NCBI GenBank assembly: GCA_002938205.1
Contig: PTKZ01000001.1
Span: forward strand, 124,001-188,000
DNA length: 64,000 nucleotides
Source: Alphaproteobacteria bacterium MarineAlpha5_Bin5
GTDB taxonomy: Bacteria > Pseudomonadota > Alphaproteobacteria > HIMB59 > GCA-002718135
Direction: 5' to 3'
Shown: positions 1 to 8,210 of the stretch, in pieces
Numbering within the stretch: the first letter of the stretch is position 1
Layout: the number at the start of each line of letters is the position of its first letter
Translations under genes and position numbers: made by a program
Notes under the pieces: generated by a model
What the model was told of the DNA's origin: nothing
Seen by the model: only the letters and a program-made list of their open reading frames with translations
Database searches by the model: none

Positions 1-376
1 CTGTACGGTGAAAGCGAATTACTTCACCTAAGACGATTACAGCTAAAATAGTTGTAAATAGAGGAGTAGTAAATCCAAGAGCTGTTGCTTTTTCAAAATA
101 CATTATACCAATAGCCGTAAACCAACAAATCATTGAAAAGATATTTATTGTAGCTCTTATTAGTTGAAGTTTAAAATTATTTGACTTTAGAGCTTTGAAG
201 TTATTTTTTGCAACAAAAGGCATTATTAATATCAATCCCATTAAACAACGATAAAAACATATTATAATGGGATGTAAATCGTCAGATAAAAGTTTTACTC
301 CTGCTCCCATGAAAGAGCCAAATAAAGTTGCTCCAATAGCAAGTAAAGTTACATAAAGAAATTTATTTCTTATCAC
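1..376 (-). CDS. EamA/DMT-family transporter, N-terminal part (cut by window edge)
   Basis: The first 125 codons of a drug/metabolite-transporter (EamA) membrane protein are visible; the rest lies beyond base 1. The reading frame gives hydrophobic helices separated by short loops, including a stretch like FMGAGVKLLSDDLHP and a later FEKATALGFTTPLFTTI segment typical of the end of the first EamA domain. A GTG start at 374-376 overlaps the stop codon of the upstream phosphotransacetylase gene by 4 nt, so the two are probably translationally coupled. The substrate cannot be read from the sequence. A second, complete EamA protein is at 41979-42881. Confidence 0.8.
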   Translation of the reverse strand, partial: MIRNKFLYVTLLAIGATLFGSFMGAGVKLLSDDLHPIIICFYRCLMGLILIMPFVAKNNFKALKSNNFKLQLIRATINIFSMICWFTAIGIMYFEKATALGFTTPLFTTILAVIVLGEVIRFHRT

Positions 377-1287
377 TCTTGTGCTGCTATAATGGATGCA
401 GCAATTGAGGCAAGTCTTGAGGCAGAGTTATCTGCTCTACTAGTTACTACAACAGGTACTTTCCCGCCAACAATGAAACCAGCAGCACATGCGCCTAAGA
501 AATAAACCATTATTTTGGATAAGGCATTTCCAGTCTCTAAGTTAGGAACTAATAATACATCTGCTTTACCAGCTACTTCATTGGTAATTTTTTTTATTTT
601 TGCCGCTTCAGGAGACACAGCATTATCAAAAGCTAGAGGACCGTGCACAAAAGCATTTATATTTTCTTTTTTTGCACGTTCCATTACTTCTTTTGCTTCC
701 ATTGAACTTGGCATACTTTCAATTGGATCTTCTGTGCCAGATAAAATAGCTACTCTAGGTTTTTCCATTTCAATTTTATTAGCAAATTCAATGACGTTTT
801 TAAGTATATGCATTTTTACATCTATACGTGGAGCTACATTAAGTGCTCCATCTGTAATAAAAAGTGGTTTTGAACTATTATTTGTTGTCATGTGCCATAT
901 ATGACTAAGTCGCTTTCCTTCGATTAGTGCAAATTCTTTTTTTAAATATGTGCGCATTAAAAGATCTGTATGCAAATTACCTTTGATCATAACTTTTATT
1001 TTATTATCTCTTGCCAGTTCAGCACCAACAACTGCTGATTCTTGATTATCATTAGTATTAATTACTTGATATGAACTAATGTCCCATACTTGATTTTCTG
1101 CTTCTTCAAGAATGGTATCTTTTTGCCCTATAAAAATAGGATCAATTAAGCTCATGTCACAAGCTTCTTTCGCTGACTCTATTGTGGAAGAGTGATTCGC
1201 ACATACAATAGCTACCGGTATTTTGGGAGTTTTTTTAGCCAAAGCAAGTAGATTGTTTGGGACTATTGCTTTTAATTTACTGAGCAT
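373..1287 (-). CDS. Phosphate acetyl/butyryltransferase family enzyme
   Basis: A 304-residue member of the phosphate acetyl/butyryltransferase family, which exchanges acyl phosphate and CoA (acetyl-P + CoA to acetyl-CoA + Pi). It has the family core ending in GKADVLLVPNLETGNALSK near residues 240-260 and the C-terminal VVVTSRADNSASRLASI motif. Many alphaproteobacterial relatives carry an N-terminal MaoC hydratase domain; this one has only the transferase domain. It is followed with 4-nt overlap by an EamA transporter. In sulfonate users such an enzyme handles acetyl phosphate made by Xsc. That role is inferred here, because xsc is not in the window. Butyryl phosphate is an alternative substrate. 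Confidence 0.85.
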   Translation of the reverse strand: MLSKLKAIVPNNLLALAKKTPKIPVAIVCANHSSTIESAKEACDMSLIDPIFIGQKDTILEEAENQVWDISSYQVINTNDNQESAVVGAELARDNKIKVMIKGNLHTDLLMRTYLKKEFALIEGKRLSHIWHMTTNNSSKPLFITDGALNVAPRIDVKMHILKNVIEFANKIEMEKPRVAILSGTEDPIESMPSSMEAKEVMERAKKENINAFVHGPLAFDNAVSPEAAKIKKITNEVAGKADVLLVPNLETGNALSKIMVYFLGACAAGFIVGGKVPVVVTSRADNSASRLASIAASIIAAQE

Positions 1288-1422
1288 ACTTGATATTTTT
1301 TACTTCTATACTAGGCAGTAATTTTTTCCTATGAAATTAAACTTTATAAGAAGAATTCTTCTTGGATTACGTTATTCTATCATGTAAGGCTTAATAAATT
1401 TTGCAGATTTAGGAAGAAAATT

Positions 1423-2763
1423 ATGGATTTAGAAAACAGAAAAGAATTACCAAATTCACTTGAAGAACATTGGATGCCCTTTACTTCAAATAAGGATTAT
1501 AAAAATAGTCCACGTTTAATGGTTAAGGCTGAGGGTGTTTATTACACAGATCATCATGGGAATAAATTAATAGATGCTAGTTCAGGACTCTTTTGCAGTC
1601 CTGCTGGTCATTCAAGACCAGAAATTCGTGAAGCAGTAGCAAATCAATTAGAGCAACTTGATTACGTTCAACCATTTCAACAAGGGTATAGTGGTTCATT
1701 TGAATTAGCTCGAAGAATATCTCAGCATACACCAGGAGATTTAAATAGAATATTTTTTACTATTTGCGGTTCTTCAGCTGTTGAAACTGCTATTAAAACA
1801 GTTATCGCTTATTTTAAAGCAAAAGGTGAAGGTCATCGTTCGCATATTGTAGGTCGTGAAAGAGGATACCACGGTATGAATATTGGAGGAATATCAGTTG
1901 GCGGTATGATTGCTAATCGAAAAACTTTTTCAAATATTTTAATGCCAAATGTTCATCATTTACGTCATACGCATCTTCCTGAAAATTTGTTTGTTAAAGG
2001 CGAACCTGAGACTGGTGCTGATTTAGCAGATGATTTAGAAAGAATAGCAGGGAATATTGGGGCAGAAAATATAGCTGCTTGTATTGTAGAGCCTGTAGCT
2101 GGATCAACTGGTTCGTTAGTACCGCCAAAAGGGTATTTAAAAAGATTACGTGAAATTTGTAATAAGCACGGTATACTTTTAATTTTTGATGAAGTTATTA
2201 CTGGATGGGGGAGAATGGGAGCGCCATTTGCCGCTCAAGCATTTGATGTAACACCAGATATGATCACAATGGCTAAAGCAATTACAAACGGAGTGGTTCC
2301 ATTAGGAGCTGTTGCTTCGCGTGAAGAAATATATGAAACGGTACTTAATGCTTCACCAACTGGAGCCGTTGAATTTTTTCATGGTTATACTTATTCTGCT
2401 ATCCCTGTTTCGATGGCTGCCGGACTTGCAATGCAGGATATTTTTGAAAAAGAAAAACTATTTGATCGCGCTAAAGATATGTCACCATATTTCCTAGATG
2501 GTTTATTTAGCCTTAAAGATCTTGATATTATTTCAGATATTAGAGGTTATGGCATGATGGGTGGCATTGATGTTAAAATGGATGAACGCTTGGGTAAAGC
2601 AGGCTATGCTTGTTTCAAAAAACTATTTGAAGCTGGCCTTAGTTTAAAGGCAACTGGTGATTGTTTAATTGTTGCTCCACCTTTTGTTTGTGAAAAAAAT
2701 CATATTGATGAAATCATTGAAAAGTTAAGAACTGGTATTTCAAACTATATGAAAGATAGGTAA
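1423..2763 (+). CDS. Class III omega-amino acid:pyruvate aminotransferase (beta-alanine/taurine type)
   Basis: A 446-residue PLP-dependent class III aminotransferase. The PLP lysine is K285 in MAKAITNG, and DEVITGWGR (D256) holds the cofactor ring. The N-terminal LEEHWMPFTSNKDY and the RERGYHGMNIGGISVGG segment closely resemble beta-alanine:pyruvate transaminases as I recall them. The enzyme would move the amino group of an omega-amino acid (beta-alanine, taurine, hypotaurine or a polyamine) to pyruvate, giving alanine. Alanine dehydrogenase follows with a 1-nt overlap and would regenerate pyruvate, the classic Tpa/Ald pairing. Ureohydrolase and DUF1989 genes downstream suggest the amine may come from a guanidino compound. 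The exact substrate is not settled. Confidence 0.85.
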   Translation: MDLENRKELPNSLEEHWMPFTSNKDYKNSPRLMVKAEGVYYTDHHGNKLIDASSGLFCSPAGHSRPEIREAVANQLEQLDYVQPFQQGYSGSFELARRISQHTPGDLNRIFFTICGSSAVETAIKTVIAYFKAKGEGHRSHIVGRERGYHGMNIGGISVGGMIANRKTFSNILMPNVHHLRHTHLPENLFVKGEPETGADLADDLERIAGNIGAENIAACIVEPVAGSTGSLVPPKGYLKRLREICNKHGILLIFDEVITGWGRMGAPFAAQAFDVTPDMITMAKAITNGVVPLGAVASREEIYETVLNASPTGAVEFFHGYTYSAIPVSMAAGLAMQDIFEKEKLFDRAKDMSPYFLDGLFSLKDLDIISDIRGYGMMGGIDVKMDERLGKAGYACFKKLFEAGLSLKATGDCLIVAPPFVCEKNHIDEIIEKLRTGISNYMKDR

Positions 2764-3878
2764 TGAAAGTTGGTATTCCAACAGAAATTAAAGCTCAGGA
2801 ATCACGTGTCGGTTTAACTCCCGCAAGTGTTCAAGAACTTATTAATTACGGTCATGAAGTAATCATTCAAAACAATGCTGGATTTGGAGCAGGATTTGAA
2901 AATTCTGACTATGAAATTGTAGGAGCAAAAATTGCACCAAATGCAGAAGATGTGTTTAATGATGCTGATATGATTGTGAAAGTTAAAGAACCTTTATCTG
3001 AAGAAGTATCAATGCTAAGGGAAAATCAAATTCTTTTTACCTATCTTCATCTTTCAGCAGCACCAGAACTTACCCAAGGTTTAATAAACTCAAAATCTAT
3101 TTGTATTGCTTATGAAACAGTAACGGATGAAAATAATCGCCTACCTTTATTAGCCCCAATGAGTGCGGTTGCAGGCAGAATGTCTATTCAAGCTGGTGCA
3201 CGTTCTTTAGAAAAACCGCTTGGTGGGAAAGGGTTGTTAATAGGTGGGGCTCCAGGTGTTAATCCTGGTAATGTTTTGATTTTAGGAGGCGGAGTTGTTG
3301 GAGAGAATGCCGCTACTATTGCCACTGGTATGCAGGCAAAAGTTTTTATAGTTGATAAATCTGAAATAAGATTAAATGAATTAAAATCTCAATTTGGAGA
3401 CAGCATTAGTACACTTCATACTGATGAAATTAAATTAGAAGAAATTATAGCAGAGTGTGATTTATTAATTGGAGGCGTTTTAATACCAGGTGCTAATGCT
3501 CCAAAATTAGTTTCTAAAGAAATGATTAAAAAAATGAAAAGAGGATCGGTTATTGTTGATGTTGCTATAGATCAGGGCGGATGTGTAGAAACTAGTAAAC
3601 CTACTACGCATGCTGACCCAACTTATGTTGTAGATGATGTTGTTCATTACTGTGTTGCTAATATGCCAGGCGGAGTACCAATGACTTCAACTTTAGCGTT
3701 AAATGCAGCTACACTTCCTTTTGTTTTAAAACTTGCTCGTGAAGGATATCAAAGCGCCTTATCTAGTGATGCAAATTTTTTAGCGGGTTTAAATGTATGT
3801 AAGGGGCATATTACTTATAAAGCTGTTGCTGATGATTTAGGTTTAGAATTTGTTGACCCAAGTAAAGCAATTAATTAA
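2763..3878 (+). CDS. ald: Alanine dehydrogenase
   Basis: A 371-residue NAD-dependent alanine dehydrogenase (alanine + NAD+ + H2O to pyruvate + NH4+ + NADH). The N-terminus MKVGIPTEIKAQESRVGLTP is diagnostic, and the NAD-binding loop is LILGGGVVGENAA near residue 178. The C-terminal VANMPGGVPMTSTLALNAAT segment is typical of the family. Length matches the usual 370 or so. Its ATG overlaps the stop of the aminotransferase by one base, so the two enzymes are almost certainly co-produced: the aminotransferase makes alanine, and this enzyme returns pyruvate and releases ammonium. Confidence 0.96.
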   Translation: MKVGIPTEIKAQESRVGLTPASVQELINYGHEVIIQNNAGFGAGFENSDYEIVGAKIAPNAEDVFNDADMIVKVKEPLSEEVSMLRENQILFTYLHLSAAPELTQGLINSKSICIAYETVTDENNRLPLLAPMSAVAGRMSIQAGARSLEKPLGGKGLLIGGAPGVNPGNVLILGGGVVGENAATIATGMQAKVFIVDKSEIRLNELKSQFGDSISTLHTDEIKLEEIIAECDLLIGGVLIPGANAPKLVSKEMIKKMKRGSVIVDVAIDQGGCVETSKPTTHADPTYVVDDVVHYCVANMPGGVPMTSTLALNAATLPFVLKLAREGYQSALSSDANFLAGLNVCKGHITYKAVADDLGLEFVDPSKAIN

Positions 3879-3890
3879 TTTATTAAAATA

Positions 3891-4865
3891 ATGAGTAAAT
3901 CAAATGATGAATTAATGATGGAGACTATGTATTGGTGGGGTATACCTACATTATTTCGGTGTCCTCATCAAACTGATCCATCAAAATGTAATATTGCTCT
4001 TGCTGGAGTGCCTCATAGCACAGGTAATGGCACAACTGAAAGAGATCAGCATTTGGGACCAAGAGCTGTAAGACATGTGTCTTCAGGGTTAAGAAGAGTT
4101 CATCTAGATTTTAATTTTAATCCATGGGAGAAAAAAGTTATTCATGATTTAGGCGATGTTCCTTTGCCTGAAGCAAATAATAATGAAAAGTGTATTGAAG
4201 ATATTACAGATTATTATGCAAACATTGCAAATTTAAAAAAACCTGTTGTGTCTATTGGCGGTGATCATTCAATTACAGGAGGTATTTTACAAGGATTGGG
4301 AACAAATAATCTTGATTTTACAAAAGGACAAAAAATCAGTTTCCTGCATATAGATGCTCATATTGATACATATAATCAATTAGATCATTTTCTAGGCGCT
4401 AAAAAAAGTGCAGCTCATTGGGGATCATATTTAGTTAAGGATGGTATTATTGATGCCTCTTCAAGTATGCAGATTGGAATTAGAGGAAATCCACGATCAC
4501 TTGATTGGTTAAAACCAAGTTATGATTTAGGTTACAACGTAGTAACAATGCAGGAGTTTCAAAAAAGAGGAATTGAAGATGTTATAAATGAAACATTAAG
4601 TACATTAGGTGATAATCCTATTTATATAACATTTGACCTAGATAGTTTAGATGCTGCAGTAGCACCAGCAGTATCAAATTTAGAACCTAGTTTTACTGGT
4701 TTTACCATTGATGAAGCAAAACTACTTATACAATCTGTAAAAAACAAAAATGTTATAGGTGGCGATGTAGTTTGTTTAATGCCAACAAAAGATAGTCCAA
4801 ATAATATTACTGCAATGGTTGCAGCTTCAATTATGTTTGAAATTATAAGTGTTATTGCTTTTTAA
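3891..4865 (+). CDS. Arginase/agmatinase-family ureohydrolase of unknown substrate
   Basis: A 324-residue ureohydrolase, which removes urea from a guanidino compound at a two-metal site. All six expected metal ligands are visible: H126 (GGDHS), D155, H157 and D159 (DAHID), D249 and D251 (FDLDSLD). The loop after the last ligands, normally PGTGTPEPGG in agmatinases, reads PAVSNLEPSFTG here, so the substrate pocket is unlike that of standard agmatinases. It lies 12 nt after ald and 28 nt before a DUF1989 gene in one operon with an omega-aminotransferase. Candidate substrates are 3-guanidinopropionate, taurocyamine, guanidinobutyrate or guanidine; none is proven. Confidence 0.85.
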   Translation: MSKSNDELMMETMYWWGIPTLFRCPHQTDPSKCNIALAGVPHSTGNGTTERDQHLGPRAVRHVSSGLRRVHLDFNFNPWEKKVIHDLGDVPLPEANNNEKCIEDITDYYANIANLKKPVVSIGGDHSITGGILQGLGTNNLDFTKGQKISFLHIDAHIDTYNQLDHFLGAKKSAAHWGSYLVKDGIIDASSSMQIGIRGNPRSLDWLKPSYDLGYNVVTMQEFQKRGIEDVINETLSTLGDNPIYITFDLDSLDAAVAPAVSNLEPSFTGFTIDEAKLLIQSVKNKNVIGGDVVCLMPTKDSPNNITAMVAASIMFEIISVIAF

Positions 4866-4893
4866 TAAAATATTAATTTAAGAATCTTATAAA

Positions 4894-5754
4894 GTGAAAA
4901 GATTAGTAAAATCAACAAAACCAGCAGATGGTGATCAAAGAAAAAAAGCAAAAAAAGTTATTTGTTATCCCAATGATTCTATAAATATAAAATATTGGCA
5001 TAATTATCAAATAGCGCGATTAGATTTGGTAAAAGTTAAAGAAATAATTATTCCCCCAAGAGACGCTAAATGCTTTGAAATAAAAGCAGGGAATTTTTTT
5101 CGTATTGAAAGCGTAGATGGACCACAAGTAGGAGATCTTAATATTTTTAATTTATCGAATTTAGAAGAAAAGTTTTATTCAGGTAAAACACGTGCGCTTC
5201 ACGGTACACATTTATCAACAGGCGATCAGATGTGGAGTACCTTACCTTACTTAAGACCTTTAACTACTATTACTTATGACACACTTGATTGGTATGGATT
5301 TGATCAAGATGGTGGCTCCGTTCATGATGTTATTGGAACAAGATGCGATCCTTATACTGCAAATATGTTATCAAGGTCTAACTATCATTATTGTTGCCAT
5401 TCAAATTTAACAAGAGCACTAGTTAATGAAAAAAAATTAAATGTTGAAGAAGCAGAAAGTCTTATTCATGATGTATTAAATGTTTTTATGTGTACTGGTT
5501 TTACTAAGGACACTCATCAATATTTTATGAAAGCAAGTCCCGTAAGACCTGGAGATTATTTAGAATTCTTTGCTGAAATTGATATTTTAGGAATTTTATC
5601 AGCATGTCCAGGAGGTGATTGCAGTACAGATCATTCTTCTGATAAGGCGCAGTGTTATCCTCTAAAAGTATCTATTTTTCAAACTCAATCTAACGCTTTA
5701 GAAGAATGGGCATCACCTAAAGTATCAAACTATAATAGAGTTCACGGTTTATAA
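4894..5754 (+). CDS. DUF1989 (urea carboxylase-associated) family protein
   Basis: A 286-residue DUF1989 protein starting at GTG. The conserved signature segments are GTRCDPYTANM near residue 148, CCHSNLTRAL near 167 and SACPGGDCS near 236; the clustered Cys/His suggest metal binding. Family members are best known next to urea/guanidine carboxylases, where paired subunits act as a carboxyguanidine deiminase. Here a single copy sits in an operon with a ureohydrolase and an aminotransferase, and no carboxylase is present. A role in guanidino- or urea-related nitrogen metabolism is likely, but the reaction is unknown. An extra basic N-terminus of about 45 residues precedes the conserved domain. 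Confidence 0.85.
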   Translation: MKRLVKSTKPADGDQRKKAKKVICYPNDSINIKYWHNYQIARLDLVKVKEIIIPPRDAKCFEIKAGNFFRIESVDGPQVGDLNIFNLSNLEEKFYSGKTRALHGTHLSTGDQMWSTLPYLRPLTTITYDTLDWYGFDQDGGSVHDVIGTRCDPYTANMLSRSNYHYCCHSNLTRALVNEKKLNVEEAESLIHDVLNVFMCTGFTKDTHQYFMKASPVRPGDYLEFFAEIDILGILSACPGGDCSTDHSSDKAQCYPLKVSIFQTQSNALEEWASPKVSNYNRVHGL

Positions 5755-5755
5755 A

Positions 5756-6808
5756 TTATATTATATCTTTTACTGCCTCAACCATCGTTTTTAACTTACT
5801 AATTGCTAAATCTCTTGGTAAATGTCCCAAACCACAATCTGGCGCAGCAATGAGTTGATCATTTGATATGAATTTTAATGCTTCATCAATTCTATGTTTA
5901 ATTTCCTCAATACTTTCTAATTCAGAACTAGCTATTTTAATAACTCCAAAAATAATTTTTGTATTTGTATAATCTTTAAGTAAACTTAAATCATTATATC
6001 GATGAGCATCTTCAATTGAGACAGTATCAATTATTGATTTATTTAAAGATTTTGCAATTTTCTTATAAGAATCAAGAGGTGCTTTTGGATAATCTACAAC
6101 ATCTATTTTATCTGGATAACCACAACAAATATGAGTAATTTTCTCAATGCTTTTATTATTTACTCCATCAAAACATTTTTCTAAGTTTTGAATACCAAAT
6201 GATAAGGCATTTTCAGGTTTTCTTGCAAACAATGGTTCATCAACTTGTATATATTTGCATCCTGCTTCTACCAATCTCTTAATCTCAACATTAATAGCAA
6301 TAGCTAAATCATTACCAAGCTCCTCATCATTTTTATAAAAGGTATTAGCAATAGTATCAGTAATAGTCATAGGACCTGGAATAGTAATTTTTACAGGGTT
6401 ATTAGATAGGGTTTGATTTTTTTTCCATTCTTCAACTAAAAAAGGATCACCAGCCTGTATTTTGTTAGTGATAGTTGGCAACCAACATTTATAATTTCCT
6501 GTTCTAGCTAATTTTTCTGTGAGTTGATCAAAATCGATTCCTTTTAAATGTCTACAATGATAATGAATATAATTTTCTCTTCTGATTTCACCATCAGTTA
6601 TAATATCAATGCCACAATTTTCTTGGTCTTTAATTACCTCTTTTGTAGCACGAATAAAAATTTCTTCAGAATCTGAACCCATTTTATTAATTTCATCTTT
6701 ATAAAATTTTGTTGGATTTGCAGTATCTGTACCACCTTGAGCATTAAACCAATCGGTAATTTTTAGAAAATTTGGTTTAGGAAAAGCACCAATAACTGTA
6801 GTAATCAT
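5756..6808 (-). CDS. MetE C-terminal-like (cobalamin-independent methionine synthase family) methyltransferase
   Basis: A 350-residue protein equal to the catalytic C-terminal half of MetE. It starts MITTVIGAFPKP and keeps the zinc-ligand pattern H226 and C228 (HICCG), E266 and C325 (APDCGLGHLP), plus the substrate-binding QVDEPLFARKP near 189. The N-terminal half of full MetE (about 750 residues in total) is absent. Such short forms transfer a methyl group to homocysteine from donors other than ordinary polyglutamyl methyl-folate, but the donor here is unknown. The gene is convergent with the DUF1989 gene, leaving a single base between their stops. Confidence 0.85.
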   Translation of the reverse strand: MITTVIGAFPKPNFLKITDWFNAQGGTDTANPTKFYKDEINKMGSDSEEIFIRATKEVIKDQENCGIDIITDGEIRRENYIHYHCRHLKGIDFDQLTEKLARTGNYKCWLPTITNKIQAGDPFLVEEWKKNQTLSNNPVKITIPGPMTITDTIANTFYKNDEELGNDLAIAINVEIKRLVEAGCKYIQVDEPLFARKPENALSFGIQNLEKCFDGVNNKSIEKITHICCGYPDKIDVVDYPKAPLDSYKKIAKSLNKSIIDTVSIEDAHRYNDLSLLKDYTNTKIIFGVIKIASSELESIEEIKHRIDEALKFISNDQLIAAPDCGLGHLPRDLAISKLKTMVEAVKDII

Positions 6809-6934
6809 GTACGTAAATTAGCAAATTTCTTCAAATTATCCAAAATATTTAATAAAAAACTAATATTTTTATTGTTATTTACCTTATGATATGTTCAAAA
6901 TATCTAAATTTATAAATTTAATCGGAGGGAAAAT

Positions 6935-8104
6935 ATGGATAAAAATAAAAAATCCACACACCCAACTTTAAAAGCTGCGAAAAAATTTAATCGACGTACA
7001 GCTATTAAAAGAGGTGCTGCAGTAGCAGCATTTGCAGGTGTAGCCCCTATGTTTGTTAAAAATGCATTTGCTGCGTCAAGTGGACAAGTAAATGTAGTAA
7101 TGTGGGGCGAATATTTACCAGACTCAGTTGTTGCTGATTTTAAAGCAAAAACTGGCATCACTGTTAATCATACTAAGATTGGTGATAATGGAGAAATTAT
7201 TGCTAAGATGAAAGCAGGAGGAGGAGCTGGTTACGATTTAGCTAGTCCTACTAACATGAGAGCACTTCAATGGGAGAACCTTGGAGTACTTCAACCATTT
7301 GATATGAATAGAATTACTAATATTGGTAATGTTAATCCTGGAATGGTTGCTGTTGGAGACAGAGACTGGAACTTTGGTGGTAAAGGATCGCACTGGGTAC
7401 CTCAATTATGGGGAACAGAATCTATTTCTTGGAGAACTGACAAATGGACTCCAGATGGATTACCAAGCTTTGGTGATATTTGGGAACCAAACCCAGGTAT
7501 TAGTGGAGCATTCATGATGGGAAGAACTTATTCCATGATGACTGGTTGTGGAATCTGGATGCATCATCAAGGAAAGATGGACTTCTGGTCTTCTTATAAA
7601 GATGAAGACACTATGAGAAAAAATTGGCAGACTATTACTGATTACTGTATTTCTAAAAAAGGTAACCTAGTAAAATTCTGGTCAGGTGCTGATCCTCAAA
7701 AACAAGGATTTACTTCTGATGGAGTTGTAGTTGGTCAAACATGGGATGGTCCAATTGTTTCAATGATGAAAGCAGGTGAACCAGTAGCATATCAAACTAC
7801 TGACGAAGGAGCATTAGCTTGGGTTGATGGTATTACTTTATCAGCAAAAGCAGAAAACGTAGATGAAGCTTATGAGTTAATAAACTATAGCTTTACTCCT
7901 GAAGTAGGCGGTCAAACTGTTAATGAAATTGGTTATAACAGTGCTGTGATTGGTGCTTCTGATCATTATTCAGATGCAACAAAAGCAATTTCTCAAGCAG
8001 TTTATCCAGGAGATACAGCTTCTAAGCTAAATCCATGGCCACCTGAGCCACCTTGGTACGCAGATGCGAGAGCAGAATACGCGAACAAGTTTGAAACAGC
8101 TTAG
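6935..8104 (+). CDS. ABC transporter substrate-binding protein, spermidine/putrescine (PotD-like) type
   Basis: A 389-residue periplasmic binding protein of the PotD/PotF type. The N-terminus has a Tat-like signal: NRRTAIKRG at residues 19-27, then a hydrophobic stretch ending in AFA, with likely cleavage near residue 47. Export already folded is therefore possible. The mature part begins VNVVMWGEYLPDSVVADF. A strong ribosome-binding site, GGAGGG at 6924-6929, lies 5 nt before the ATG. It is followed by a terminator-like hairpin and then the ATPase and two permease genes. Ligand could be a polyamine or another cationic compound; the sequence does not decide. Confidence 0.88.
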   Translation: MDKNKKSTHPTLKAAKKFNRRTAIKRGAAVAAFAGVAPMFVKNAFAASSGQVNVVMWGEYLPDSVVADFKAKTGITVNHTKIGDNGEIIAKMKAGGGAGYDLASPTNMRALQWENLGVLQPFDMNRITNIGNVNPGMVAVGDRDWNFGGKGSHWVPQLWGTESISWRTDKWTPDGLPSFGDIWEPNPGISGAFMMGRTYSMMTGCGIWMHHQGKMDFWSSYKDEDTMRKNWQTITDYCISKKGNLVKFWSGADPQKQGFTSDGVVVGQTWDGPIVSMMKAGEPVAYQTTDEGALAWVDGITLSAKAENVDEAYELINYSFTPEVGGQTVNEIGYNSAVIGASDHYSDATKAISQAVYPGDTASKLNPWPPEPPWYADARAEYANKFETA

Positions 8105-8126
8105 TTTTTTTTAATTTTTAATTTTT

Positions 8127-8162
8127 AAGCGCCCTAAATTAAATTTGGGCGCTTTTTTTTTA
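8127..8162 (+). terminator. Intrinsic terminator/attenuator after the binding-protein gene
   Basis: An 8-bp GC-rich stem, AAGCGCCC (8127-8134) pairing with GGGCGCTT (8147-8154), encloses a 12-nt loop and runs into a T tract to about 8162. It stands between the binding-protein gene and the ATPase gene of the same transporter, so it probably reduces, rather than abolishes, downstream transcription. Confidence 0.85.
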
Positions 8163-8168
8163 TAGTTT

Positions 8169-8195
8169 TTGTAATAAAATTTGCTAAACTATAAT
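8169..8195 (+). promoter_or_regulatory. Possible internal promoter before the ATPase gene
   Basis: TTGTAA at 8169-8174 and a perfect TATAAT at 8190-8195 are separated by 15 bp, just after the hairpin and 15 bp before the ATG at 8211. The spacing is shorter than the ideal 17 bp and the region is AT-rich, so a chance match is possible. Confidence 0.35.
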
Positions 8196-8210
8196 TATTA
8201 GGAAATATAT

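Noticed and set aside
515-904. 129-codon plus-strand ORF
   Set aside because: It is antisense to the phosphate acetyltransferase gene, and its translation has no recognisable domain; the minus-strand protein is clearly real.
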